From assembly GCF_014650675.1 (NCBI RefSeq), contig NZ_BMVK01000015.1, forward strand, positions 62,001 through 126,000: 64,000 nt of DNA. The letters are read 5' to 3'. Origin of the DNA: Streptomyces anulatus. Its GTDB lineage: Bacteria > Actinomycetota > Actinomycetes > Streptomycetales > Streptomycetaceae. Position 1 is the stretch's first letter. Each line of letters begins with the position of its first letter. The notes beneath the pieces were generated by a model that was given only the letters and a program-made list of their open reading frames with translations, had not been told where the DNA came from and searched no databases. The position numbers were made by a program, and so were the translations under genes. Shown piece after piece: positions 23,506 through 31,237 of this stretch.

Positions 23506-24648
23506 ATGCAGGACGACGACACAACGCACGGCCCCCTCGCGGGCTTCACCGTCGGGGTGACCGCCGCCCGTCGCGCCGAGGAGCTCGCCACCCTCCTCAA
23601 GCGCCGCGGGGCCGCCGTCCTGCACGCCCCCGCCCTGCGGATCGTGCAGCTCGCCGACGACAGCGAACTCCTCACCGCCACCGAGGAGCTGATCGGCCAC
23701 GCCCCCGACGTGGCGGTCGCCACCACCGCGATCGGCTTCCGGGGCTGGATCGAGGCGGCCGACGGCTGGGGGGTCGGCGACGCGCTGCTGAAGACGCTGA
23801 GCAGGGCCGAACTCCTCGCCCGGGGCCCCAAGGTCAAGGGCGCCATCCGGGCCGCCGGGCTGACCGAGGCCTGGTCGCCCGGGTCCGAATCGATGGCCGA
23901 GGTCCTCGGCCGGCTCCTCGCCGAAGGCGTCGCCGGCCGCCGGATCGCCCTCCAGCTGCACGGCGAACCGCTGCCCGGCTTCGTCGAGTCCCTGACGGCC
24001 GCGGGCGCCGACGTCGTCGTCGTCCCCGTCTACCGCTGGATGCCCCCGCAGGACATCGCCCCGCTCGACCGCATGCTCGACGTCACGGCCGCCCGGGGCC
24101 TGGACGCGATCACCTTCACCAGCGCCCCCGCCGCCGCCTCGTTCCTGGGCCGCGCCGAGACCCGCGGACTGCTCCCGGAGATCCTCGGCGCCCTGCGCGA
24201 CGACGTGCTGGTCGCCTGCGTCGGACCGGTCACCGCCCTCCCGCTCCAGGCCCGGGGCATCGACACCCTCCAGCCGGAACGCTTCCGGCTCGGCCCCCTC
24301 GTCCAGCTGCTGTGCGCCCGGCTCCCTCTCACCGCCCGCGTCCTGCCCGTCGCCGGCCACCGGGTCGAGATCCGGGGCCACGCCGTCCTCGTCGACGACG
24401 AGCTGCGCACGGTGCCGCCCGCGGGCATGGCCCTCCTGCACGCGCTGGCCCGCCGCCCCGGCTGGGTGGTGGCCCGCGCCGACCTGCTGCGGGTCCTGCC
24501 CGGCAGCGGCACCGACGAGCACGCGGTGGAGACCGCGATGGCCCGGCTGCGCTCGGCGCTGGGCGTGCCCCGGCTGATCCAGACGGTCGTCAAGCGCGGC
24601 TACCGGCTGGCGCTGGACCCGTCGGCGGACACGAAGTACGACCGCTGA
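23506..24648 (+). CDS. nnaR: NnaR: HemD-like domain fused to an OmpR-type winged helix
   Basis: A 380-residue fusion. Residues about 10-265 are a uroporphyrinogen-III synthase (HemD) domain: GFTVGVTAARRAEELATLL at the start, ITFTSAPAAASFL in the centre and VACVGPVTALPLQARGI near the end. Residues about 285-375 are an OmpR/PhoB-type winged helix (LLHALARRPGWVVARADLL, then VETAMARLRSALG and VVKRGYRLAL). This architecture next to narK is NnaR, known in S. coelicolor as a regulator acting with GlnR on nitrite reductase and nitrate genes. Whether the HemD domain is catalytic or only senses a tetrapyrrole is not decided by sequence. The ATG at 23506 begins at QDDDTTHG; upstream in-frame codons look non-conserved. 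Confidence 0.9.
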   Translation: MQDDDTTHGPLAGFTVGVTAARRAEELATLLKRRGAAVLHAPALRIVQLADDSELLTATEELIGHAPDVAVATTAIGFRGWIEAADGWGVGDALLKTLSRAELLARGPKVKGAIRAAGLTEAWSPGSESMAEVLGRLLAEGVAGRRIALQLHGEPLPGFVESLTAAGADVVVVPVYRWMPPQDIAPLDRMLDVTAARGLDAITFTSAPAAASFLGRAETRGLLPEILGALRDDVLVACVGPVTALPLQARGIDTLQPERFRLGPLVQLLCARLPLTARVLPVAGHRVEIRGHAVLVDDELRTVPPAGMALLHALARRPGWVVARADLLRVLPGSGTDEHAVETAMARLRSALGVPRLIQTVVKRGYRLALDPSADTKYDR

Positions 24649-24693
24649 GGGGCCGGAGCGTCACCGCCGACGGGCAGCGCTTAGCGTGACCGG

Positions 24694-25257
24694 ATGACCG
24701 ATCACCTCCACCGGATCGCCCCGGACGTGGCCTTCCGCCCCGTCGCGATCACCGACGCGCCCTCCTTCGCCGCGGCCCTCACCCGCAACCGCGCGTACAT
24801 GCGCCCCTGGGAACCCGTACGCCCCGACGCGTTCTACACCGTCGAGGGCCAGGCCGCCCGGCTCACCGCCCTGCTGGCCGAACGGGACGCCGGACGGGCC
24901 ATGCCCTGGGCGCTCGTGGACGACGACGGCCGGGTGGTCGGCGCCTTCACGCTCTCCGGCGTCGAGCGGGGGCCCTACCGCAACGCCCGCCTCGGCTACT
25001 GGGTCGACGCGGACCACGCCGGACGCGGGCTCGCCACCGCCGCCGTCAGCGCGGTCTGCGACGCCGCCCGCGACCGGCTGGGCCTGCACCGCGTCGAGGC
25101 GGCGACCGTCACCGACAACGCCCCCTCCCAACGGGTGCTCGCCAAGGCCGGGTTCGAGCGGATCGGCACCGCGCCCGGCTATCTGCACATCAACGGCCGC
25201 TGGCGCGACCACCACCTGTTCCAGCGGCTTCTGCACGACGACCCGCCGGCCGGCTGA
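24694..25257 (+). CDS. GNAT acetyltransferase, RimJ/RimL type
   Basis: A 187-residue N-acetyltransferase of the ribosomal-protein type. The acetyl-CoA loop is present as HAGRGLATAAV (consensus Q/RxxGxG/A), preceded by ARLGYWVD and followed by HRVEAATVTDNAPSQRVLAKAGF, the usual RimJ-like end. It lies 45 bases after nnaR with no functional link obvious. Its last 68 bases overlap the 3' end of the oppositely oriented GNAT gene. Confidence 0.9.
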   Translation: MTDHLHRIAPDVAFRPVAITDAPSFAAALTRNRAYMRPWEPVRPDAFYTVEGQAARLTALLAERDAGRAMPWALVDDDGRVVGAFTLSGVERGPYRNARLGYWVDADHAGRGLATAAVSAVCDAARDRLGLHRVEAATVTDNAPSQRVLAKAGFERIGTAPGYLHINGRWRDHHLFQRLLHDDPPAG

Positions 25258-25834
25258 GCGCCACCGAGGGGGCCTCGCGCACATGCACATGGCCGTCCAG
25301 CGGATAGTCGGGCGGCAGCGCGGGGATCACCCGCGCCAGCGCGTACCCGCACTTCTCCGCCACCCGGCACGAGGCCTCGTTGTCCACCTGGTGAAGCAAC
25401 TCCAGCCTGGTCAGGCCCTGTTCGGTGAACTCCGCGAACGCCCATTCGGACAGTGCGGTCAGAGCCCGTGACGCCACGCCCCGGCCGCGCGCCGCGGCGG
25501 TCGTCCAGTAGCCCACCTCGGAACAGTCGCTCCGCGGATCCGGCCGCTTCAGCACGATGTTGCCGAGCGGTGTGCCGACCGGTCCGCCGTCCTGCCAGTC
25601 GCCGTCCACGGTTTCCGTCACGGCGAAGGCGAACCGGGTGCCCGTCGCCCACCCCCTGCGCTGCGCCTCCAGCCAGTCGGCCGCCCCGTCCGCTCCGGAG
25701 ACCTGGGTGGCCAGCCACCGCCGCATCGCCGGATCCTCGTACGCCTCCAGCAGTGCGGACAGGTCCTCCTCGCGCCACCGGCGCAGCCGCAGCCCGCCGG
25801 GGCCGAGCACGGCGCTCGCGTCGCGGTGGTCCAT
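25190..25834 (-). CDS. GNAT acetyltransferase
   Basis: A 214-residue GNAT protein. The acetyl-CoA motif is ARGRGVASRAL, preceded by SEVGYWTTAA and followed by LELLHQVDNEASCRVAEKCGY. The start at 25834 is supported by GAGGGGGAG eight bases upstream; an in-frame ATG at 25858 has none. It is convergent with the preceding GNAT gene and the two coding regions overlap by 68 bp at their 3' ends, with both terminal segments being alanine-, glycine- and arginine-rich tails. The substrate is unknown. Confidence 0.88.
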   Translation of the reverse strand: MDHRDASAVLGPGGLRLRRWREEDLSALLEAYEDPAMRRWLATQVSGADGAADWLEAQRRGWATGTRFAFAVTETVDGDWQDGGPVGTPLGNIVLKRPDPRSDCSEVGYWTTAAARGRGVASRALTALSEWAFAEFTEQGLTRLELLHQVDNEASCRVAEKCGYALARVIPALPPDYPLDGHVHVREAPSVALSRPAGRRAEAAGTGGGRASGR

Positions 25835-26004
25835 GGGTATCTCCCCCTCGTGATCCATGGCCGCCACGGTACGGGGGCGGGGCCCCGCACCGGGACGGCG
25901 GCGGGGGTTCCGGCCGGGCCCCGACAGGGGCACTCTGGGGGGTGGCCGTTCGACCGGTGACCCAAGGCGGTGACAGGAGCATGGCAGCGGGCAGGGGTGC
26001 GCGG

Positions 26005-26619
26005 ATGTGGCGGTTCGACGCGGGCCGGATCTGCCTCGATCTGGTGGCCACGGAGCCCGCGGGCGGGGTGCCCGGGACCTGCGAACAGCTCGACGGACCC
26101 GTGCAGCTGGCCCGGTGGCTGGCCGACGCCCGGCTCGTCCCGCCGGACACCGTGCTGACGGCGCTGGACGACACCTGGGTGGCCCGCTTCCACGAACTGC
26201 GCTCCGCCGTCAGCCGCCTGATGGCGGCCCAGCTCGGCGGTCCCGAGGCGGACGGGTCGCTGGAGCGGGTCAACTCCCTGGCATCCGGGGCGCCCCCGGG
26301 GCCCCGCGCGGTGCGCGGCGCGGACGGTGGCCTGGTGCGGGCCCTGAGCGTCGCGCCCGACTGCGCGGGGCTCCTCGCCGTCGTCGCCCGGGACGCCGTG
26401 GACCTGCTCACCGACCCGGCCGCGCGGGCGGCCCTGCGCCGCTGCCAGGGCGAGGCCTGCCACCGCCTCTACCTGGACACCTCGCGCGGCGGGCGGCGGC
26501 GCTGGTGCTCCGGCGAGGTCTGCGGCAACCGGGAACGGGTCGCCCGGCACCGGCGCAGGACCCTGGGGGCGGCCGACGGGCGCGGCCCGGAGAAAGAATT
26601 TCCGCCCGGCGTTGAGTGA
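26005..26619 (+). CDS. CGNR zinc-finger / ABATE-domain protein
   Basis: A 204-residue protein. The N-terminal ABATE region starts with FDAGRICLDLVAT. The C-terminal CGNR zinc finger (about 155-190) has CQGEACHRLYLDTS and WCSGEVCGNRERV, with the cysteines in place. Such proteins are predicted stress-related transcription regulators. The ATG at 26005 was chosen because AGGGG lies 8 bases before it; ATG 25981 is also in frame but its AGGAG is only one base away. The stop codon overlaps a possible ECF promoter for the next gene. Confidence 0.85.
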   Translation: MWRFDAGRICLDLVATEPAGGVPGTCEQLDGPVQLARWLADARLVPPDTVLTALDDTWVARFHELRSAVSRLMAAQLGGPEADGSLERVNSLASGAPPGPRAVRGADGGLVRALSVAPDCAGLLAVVARDAVDLLTDPAARAALRRCQGEACHRLYLDTSRGGRRRWCSGEVCGNRERVARHRRRTLGAADGRGPEKEFPPGVE

Positions 26620-26643
26620 ACCGGGCCCCGCCCCCGTACCGAT
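26618..26643 (+). promoter_or_regulatory. possible ECF-type promoter of the sigma factor gene
   Basis: GAACC (26618-26622), 17 bases, then CGAT (26640-26643) resembles the GAAC -35 and CG -10 elements used by many ECF sigma factors. It lies 43 bases before the ECF gene, as expected for autoregulation. The match is short, so confidence is low. Confidence 0.3.
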
Positions 26644-26685
26644 GGTCGAAGAGCTCGTTTCAGAGGTCTCGACCGGGAGGTTCGG

Positions 26686-27273
26686 GTGCGCAAGGATGCG
26701 GCCGTGGCCGATGACCGTCCGCACAGGGCTCGACATCGCAGTGAGCCGCCCCCGTCCCCCTCCGGGATACCCGACGAGGAACTGATGCGGGCGCTGTACC
26801 GCGAACACGCCGGGCCGCTGCTCGCGTACGTGCTCCGACTCGTCGCGGGCGACCGCCAGCGGGCCGAGGACGTGGTGCAGGAGACGCTCATCCGTGCCTG
26901 GAAGAACGCCGGCCGGCTCAACCGGGCCACCGGCTCCGTCCGACCCTGGCTGGTGACGGTCGCCCGGCGCATCGTCATCGACAACCACCGCAGCCGGCAG
27001 GCCCGGCCGCGCGAGGTCGATCCGTCGCCGCTGGAGGTCATTCCCGCGGAGGACGAGATCGACAAGGCGCTGTGGCTGATGACGCTCTCGGACGCGCTCG
27101 AAGATTTGACCCCCGCGCACCGGGAAGCATTGGTCGAGACCTACTTCAAGGGACGTACGGTCAATGAGGCCGCCGAAGTGCTGGGCGTCCCCAGCGGGAC
27201 CGTGCGGTCCCGGGTGTTCTACGCACTCCGTTCGATGAAGCTCGCACTCGAAGAGAGGGGGATCACGGCATGA
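26686..27273 (+). CDS. sigU: ECF RNA polymerase sigma factor (SigU-like)
   Basis: A 195-residue extracytoplasmic-function sigma factor. Region 2 (about 40-100) has LYREHAGPLLAYVLRLVAG, RAEDVVQETLIRAW and PWLVTVARRIVIDNHR. Region 4 (about 135-190) has LEDLTPAHREALVETYFKG and the helix-turn-helix TVNEAAEVLGVPSGTVRSR. The start is GTG. The next gene overlaps its stop by 4 bp and encodes a zinc anti-sigma factor. The symbol rests on synteny with sigU (SCO2954 region, from memory); the ECF call itself is certain. Confidence 0.93.
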   Translation: MRKDAAVADDRPHRARHRSEPPPSPSGIPDEELMRALYREHAGPLLAYVLRLVAGDRQRAEDVVQETLIRAWKNAGRLNRATGSVRPWLVTVARRIVIDNHRSRQARPREVDPSPLEVIPAEDEIDKALWLMTLSDALEDLTPAHREALVETYFKGRTVNEAAEVLGVPSGTVRSRVFYALRSMKLALEERGITA

Positions 27274-28295
27274 GCGACCAGCAGTGGCAGCCGTTCGGGC
27301 CCCGGCCCCCCGGCCGCCGCACGCCGTCCGGTCCCTCGCGTCCCCCGTATACCGCGGGTCCTGCACACCCCTCAGGGCCCGCGCACCTCTCCGGCCCCGG
27401 CTACGGCACGGGCCCCGGGCATCCCGGCGGCGCGGGCGGTCCCGGTGGCCCCTTCGGTCCCGGTGGCCCGTCCGGCCCCTCTGGCCCCTCCGGCCCCTCC
27501 GGTCACGGTGAGCCGTTCGGCGCGGAGCCCGAAGGGTCCGAGCACGACGCGGCCGCCGCGTACGTCCTCGGCGTCCTCGACGACGCGCAGGCGAGCGCCT
27601 TCGAGGCCCACCTCGCGGGCTGCGCCCGGTGCGCCGCGCACCTCGACGAGTTCGCGGGGATGGAGCCCATGCTCGCGATGCTCTCCGAGTCGCCCGCCGC
27701 CGTGCCCGGCGCCCGTCCCGTGCCGCATGTCCCCGAGCGGCCGGCGCCCCGGCTGCTCGGCGGGCTGATGGACGAGGTCGCGCACAAGCGGCACCGCCGC
27801 ACCCGGCGCAGCCGGTATCTGGTCGCGGCCGCCGCCGCCCTGATCATCGGCGGCCCGGTCGCGGCGTTCGCGGTCACGGCGGGCGACGACCGCGGCGGCG
27901 GGCCGGTGGCCGCCGACCCGCATCCCACCAGCCCGGCCGAGGACGCCTTCTTCCAGCACATGACGGAGAAGGTCTCGGCGACCGACCCCACCACCCGGGT
28001 CGGCGCGACCGTCGGCATGGAGGAGAAGGCCTGGGGCACGCACACGGTCCTGGAGCTGAAGAACGTCAAGGGACCGCAGAAGTGCAAGCTGATCGCCGTC
28101 TCCCGGACCGGTGAGGAGGAGGTCGTCACCTCCTGGTCCGTCCCGCAGTGGGGGTACGGCGTCGAGGGCGCCACGAACCCGACGGCGAAGTCCCCGCTGT
28201 ACGTGCACGGCGGGGCGGCGATGGACCGCGAGGACATCGACCGTTTCGAGGTGCGGACCTTCGACGGGGAGCGGCTGGTGGAGATCGGAGCCTGA
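27270..28295 (+). CDS. transmembrane zinc anti-sigma factor
   Basis: Cognate anti-sigma of the preceding ECF factor, 341 residues. A Pro/Gly-rich disordered N-terminus (about 1-85) is followed by the ZAS motif: His in SEHDAAAAYVLG and HLAGCARC (H-x3-C-x2-C). One transmembrane helix lies at about residues 187-207 (YLVAAAAALIIGGPVAAFAV). The extracellular C-terminal domain (about 215-341) is presumably the sensor. It overlaps the sigma gene (ATGA), the normal arrangement for a sigma/anti-sigma pair. The long collagen-like leader (repeated PSGPSGP units) is unusual for the family. Confidence 0.9.
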   Translation: MSDQQWQPFGPRPPGRRTPSGPSRPPYTAGPAHPSGPAHLSGPGYGTGPGHPGGAGGPGGPFGPGGPSGPSGPSGPSGHGEPFGAEPEGSEHDAAAAYVLGVLDDAQASAFEAHLAGCARCAAHLDEFAGMEPMLAMLSESPAAVPGARPVPHVPERPAPRLLGGLMDEVAHKRHRRTRRSRYLVAAAAALIIGGPVAAFAVTAGDDRGGGPVAADPHPTSPAEDAFFQHMTEKVSATDPTTRVGATVGMEEKAWGTHTVLELKNVKGPQKCKLIAVSRTGEEEVVTSWSVPQWGYGVEGATNPTAKSPLYVHGGAAMDREDIDRFEVRTFDGERLVEIGA

Positions 28296-28415
28296 GCCGC
28301 GCCCCGTCACGCACCGCCGACGCGACGCGCGATCGTCCCCGGCCGACAGGTGCGCTCGGGCCCCCCTTCGCTATAGGGTTGACGGCTGCCCAGTGCACGT
28401 CAGAAGGGGGCCTCG

Positions 28416-30803
28416 GTGGCCGCGCAGGATGCCGCTGTCGAATCGCTGCGGGACCGGGAAATCGGTGTCGAGCAGGAGCATCTCGACCGTGTTTATCACC
28501 GCCTCGAAGAGAAGATCCACGAGGCGGAATTTCTCATGAACGACGCCGTCAAGCGCGGCCAGGTCGGTACCCCCGGCGCGCTCGCGGAGCGGGACGCCCA
28601 GGTGTTCCGGGCGGGGATCCACCTCAACCGGCTGAACAGCGAGTTCGAGGACTTCCTCTTCGGGAGGATCGACCTGCTGCTCGGCAAGGACGGGGAGCGC
28701 GGCCCGGACGGCGCGTACACCTCGGTCGAGCCGGCCGACGACACCGTACGGGAGGACGCCACCGCCGACATCGCGGAGACGCTCCACATCGGCCGGATCG
28801 GGGTCCTGGACTCCGACTACGCGCCGCTGGTGATCGACTGGCGGGCCCCGGCGGCCGCCCCGTTCTACCGGTCGACCCCGAAGGAGCCGGGCCGCGTCGT
28901 ACGCCGCCGGGTCATCCGCTCCAAGGGCCGCAAGGTCCTCGGGGTCGAGGACGACCTGATGCGCCCGGAGCTGACGGCGTTCCTGGACGGCGAGAAGCTG
29001 CCGGTGATCGGGGACGGCGCGCTGATGGCGGCGCTCGGCCAGGCCCGCAGCCACACCATGCGGGACATCGTCTCCTCCATCCAGGCCGAACAGGACCTGG
29101 TCATCCGGGCCCCCGCCGCCTCCGTCACCGAGGTCACCGGCGGCCCCGGCACCGGCAAGACCGCGGTCGCCCTGCACCGGGCGGCGTATCTGCTCTACCA
29201 GGACCGGCGGCGGTACGCGGGCGGCATCCTGGTCGTCTCGCCCACCCCGCTCCTGGTCGCGTACACCGAAGGGGTGCTGCCCTCGCTCGGCGAGGAGGGC
29301 CAGGTCGCGATCCGCGCGGTCGGCTCGCTCTCCGACGACGCGGCGGGCCTCCAGGGCGCGACGACGTACGACGAACCGGCCGTGGCCCGGATCAAGGGCT
29401 CCTCCCGGATGCTCCACGTGCTGCGCAAGGCGGCCCGGGGCGCGCTGGACCAGGGCAGGCCGGCCGCACCGCGTGAGGAGGCGGGCCAGCTCTCCTTCGG
29501 CGAGGAGCCCGGGGACGGCGCGACGGCGTCCGCGACCACCCCGAACCGGCTGCGCGTCGTCGCCTTCGGGGCCCGGGTCGAGCTGGAGGCCGACGAGCTC
29601 CAGCGCATCCGGCACAACGCGCTGGGCGGCACCGCCCCCGTCAACCTGCTGCGACCGCGCGCCCGGAAGCTGCTGCTGGACGCCCTGTGGAGCAAGTCCT
29701 CCGGACGGGGCAGGTACACCGACCCCCAGCTGGTGGCGGAGCTGCGCTCGTCGTTCGACGAGGACGTCTCCACCGAGACCCCGTTCCTGGAGTTCCTGGA
29801 CGCCTGGTGGCCCGAACTGACGCCGCGCCGGGTGCTGGCCGCGATGGCCGACGAGCGGCGCCTCGGACGCTGGTCACGGCGCATCCTCAACCAGGGCGAG
29901 ACGCGCCGCCTGGCCCGGTCGCTGAAGCGTCTCGACGCGGACGGCCAGGGGCCGCTCTCCGTCCACGACGTGGCGCTCCTGGACGAGCTCCAGGCGCTGC
30001 TGGGCACCCCGAACCGGCCCAGGCGCAAGCGCGAGGCGGATCCGCTGGACCAGCTCACCGGTCTCGACGAGCTGATGCCGCAGCGCGAGGAGACCCAGTG
30101 GGAGCGGGCCGAGCGGCTCGCGGCGGAGCGCACGGAGTACGCGCACGTCATCGTCGACGAGGCGCAGGACCTCACCCCGATGCAGTGGCGCATGGTCGGC
30201 CGCCGGGGCCGGCACGCCACCTGGACGATCGTCGGCGACCCGGCCCAGTCCTCCTGGTCCGACCCGGACGAGGCGGGCGCCGCCCGGGACGAGGCGCTCG
30301 GCTCCCGGCCGCGCCGCCGCTTCACCCTCACCGTCAACTACCGCAACCCGGCGGAGATCGCGGAGCTGGCCGCGAAGGTGCTGGCGCTGGCGATGCCCGG
30401 CATGGAGTCCCCGGCGGCGGTGCGCTCGACCGGGGTGGTGCCCCGCTTCGAGCCCGTCCGCGACGGGGACCTGGCCGCCACGGTCCGCGAGGAGGCCGCG
30501 CGGCTGCTCACGGAGGTGGACGGCACGGTCGGCGTGGTCGTCGCGATGAACCGGCGCGCCCAGGCCCGCGAGTGGCTCGCGGAGCTGGGTGAACGGGTGG
30601 TGGCGCTGGGCAGCCTGGAGGCCAAGGGGCTGGAGTACGACGCCACGGTGGTCGTCTCGCCCGCGGAGATCGCGGACGAGTCCCCGGCCGGTCTGCGGGT
30701 GCTGTACGTGGCGCTGACCCGGGCGACGCAGCAGCTCACGGTGGTCTCGGGGGAGCGGGACATGCCGGACGAGGACGGGGTGCCGGACCTGCTGAGGGAC
30801 TGA
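28416..30803 (+). CDS. helD: HelD-family RNA polymerase-recycling ATPase (UvrD-like)
   Basis: A 795-residue superfamily-1 helicase-like protein of the HelD type. Residues 1-75 form a charged, helical N-terminal arm that in known HelD proteins enters the RNA polymerase secondary channel. Motif I is GGPGTGKTAVALHRAAYLLY (about 243-262), motif II VIVDEAQDLTPMQW, motif III VGDPAQSSW, motif IV/V around LTVNYRNP and GLEYDATVVVS, and motif VI YVALTRATQQL. HelD removes stalled polymerase from DNA. The GTG start has GAAGGGGG six bases upstream, and a TATAGG -10-like hexamer lies at 28372-28377. No partner genes are needed. Confidence 0.9.
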   Translation: MAAQDAAVESLRDREIGVEQEHLDRVYHRLEEKIHEAEFLMNDAVKRGQVGTPGALAERDAQVFRAGIHLNRLNSEFEDFLFGRIDLLLGKDGERGPDGAYTSVEPADDTVREDATADIAETLHIGRIGVLDSDYAPLVIDWRAPAAAPFYRSTPKEPGRVVRRRVIRSKGRKVLGVEDDLMRPELTAFLDGEKLPVIGDGALMAALGQARSHTMRDIVSSIQAEQDLVIRAPAASVTEVTGGPGTGKTAVALHRAAYLLYQDRRRYAGGILVVSPTPLLVAYTEGVLPSLGEEGQVAIRAVGSLSDDAAGLQGATTYDEPAVARIKGSSRMLHVLRKAARGALDQGRPAAPREEAGQLSFGEEPGDGATASATTPNRLRVVAFGARVELEADELQRIRHNALGGTAPVNLLRPRARKLLLDALWSKSSGRGRYTDPQLVAELRSSFDEDVSTETPFLEFLDAWWPELTPRRVLAAMADERRLGRWSRRILNQGETRRLARSLKRLDADGQGPLSVHDVALLDELQALLGTPNRPRRKREADPLDQLTGLDELMPQREETQWERAERLAAERTEYAHVIVDEAQDLTPMQWRMVGRRGRHATWTIVGDPAQSSWSDPDEAGAARDEALGSRPRRRFTLTVNYRNPAEIAELAAKVLALAMPGMESPAAVRSTGVVPRFEPVRDGDLAATVREEAARLLTEVDGTVGVVVAMNRRAQAREWLAELGERVVALGSLEAKGLEYDATVVVSPAEIADESPAGLRVLYVALTRATQQLTVVSGERDMPDEDGVPDLLRD

Positions 30804-30838
30804 CGCCGAAGGGGCGCGGAGAGTCAACCCGGCGCGCG

Positions 30839-30864
30839 GGAATCACTTCTCGGGGGTCTTTGTT
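30839..30864 (+). promoter_or_regulatory. SigR-like promoter (GGAAT-N18-GTT)
   Basis: GGAAT at 30839-30843 and GTT at 30862-30864 with an 18-base spacer match the SigR promoter consensus of Streptomyces (thiol-oxidative stress sigma factor). A start point about seven bases further on would fall exactly at the 5' end of the structured RNA that begins near 30871. No coding start lies within 350 bases, so the promoter would drive the non-coding RNA. Confidence 0.5.
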
Positions 30865-30870
30865 ACCTTG

Positions 30871-31022
30871 GTACTGGCACCGGCTCGATCCAAGCCCCCG
30901 GGCCCAACCTTCGTCGCTTCGAGCGACCACTTGCCGCGAGGCGAGCATGGCGGGTCGGTGCCATCCAACCGAAGAAGACAGACCCGCGTCACCTGCTGGT
31001 GGCGCGGGTCTGTTCTTGTTTT
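30871..31022 (+). ncRNA. candidate structured small RNA with own promoter and terminator
   Basis: In the 434-base gap between helD and the malic enzyme gene lies a foldable unit. An 8-bp closing stem (TGGCACCG 30875-30882 with CGGTGCCA 30956-30963) encloses three hairpins: GGCT/AGCC with a 7-base loop, GTCGCT-TCG-AGCGAC (30913-30927) and a CTTGCC/GGCGAG-type stem with a GCGA loop. This is a four-way, cloverleaf-like junction, though not a recognisable tRNA. It is followed by a 15-bp terminator hairpin (30979-31012) with a T-rich tail. A SigR-like promoter lies just upstream. I cannot assign it to a known RNA family. Confidence 0.6.
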
Positions 31023-31091
31023 CACGGGCCCTGTCCCTGTTCCGATGACCGCCCGGCCGGTTCGGGTCCCGTTGGGGGTTCCGCCGAACGG

Positions 31092-31117
31092 GTAGTTTCT
31101 CGTATGGTGGAAACTAC
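31092..31117. promoter_or_regulatory. palindromic operator upstream of malic enzyme gene
   Basis: GTAGTTTC-N10-GAAACTAC is a perfect 8-bp-arm palindrome, 120 bases before the malic enzyme start. Its length and AT content stand out in this GC-rich context. It is probably the binding site of a dimeric regulator that adjusts malic enzyme expression; the regulator is unknown. Confidence 0.5.
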
Positions 31118-31237
31118 TTTCCGAAAGACGGCAGTCATTACCGGCTACCAGCCAGTAGGTGCGACGATCGGGAAGCGTGTCCGGGGCGAGGGTTCCGGAT
31201 GTGCGGCAATGAAGCTCAGGAAGCGAAGGACTCGGCC

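Noticed and set aside
20218..24522. A 1434-codon minus-strand open frame across the acyltransferase, narK and nnaR genes
   Set aside because: It spans several intact plus-strand genes and a terminator, with low-complexity composition; it is a GC artefact.
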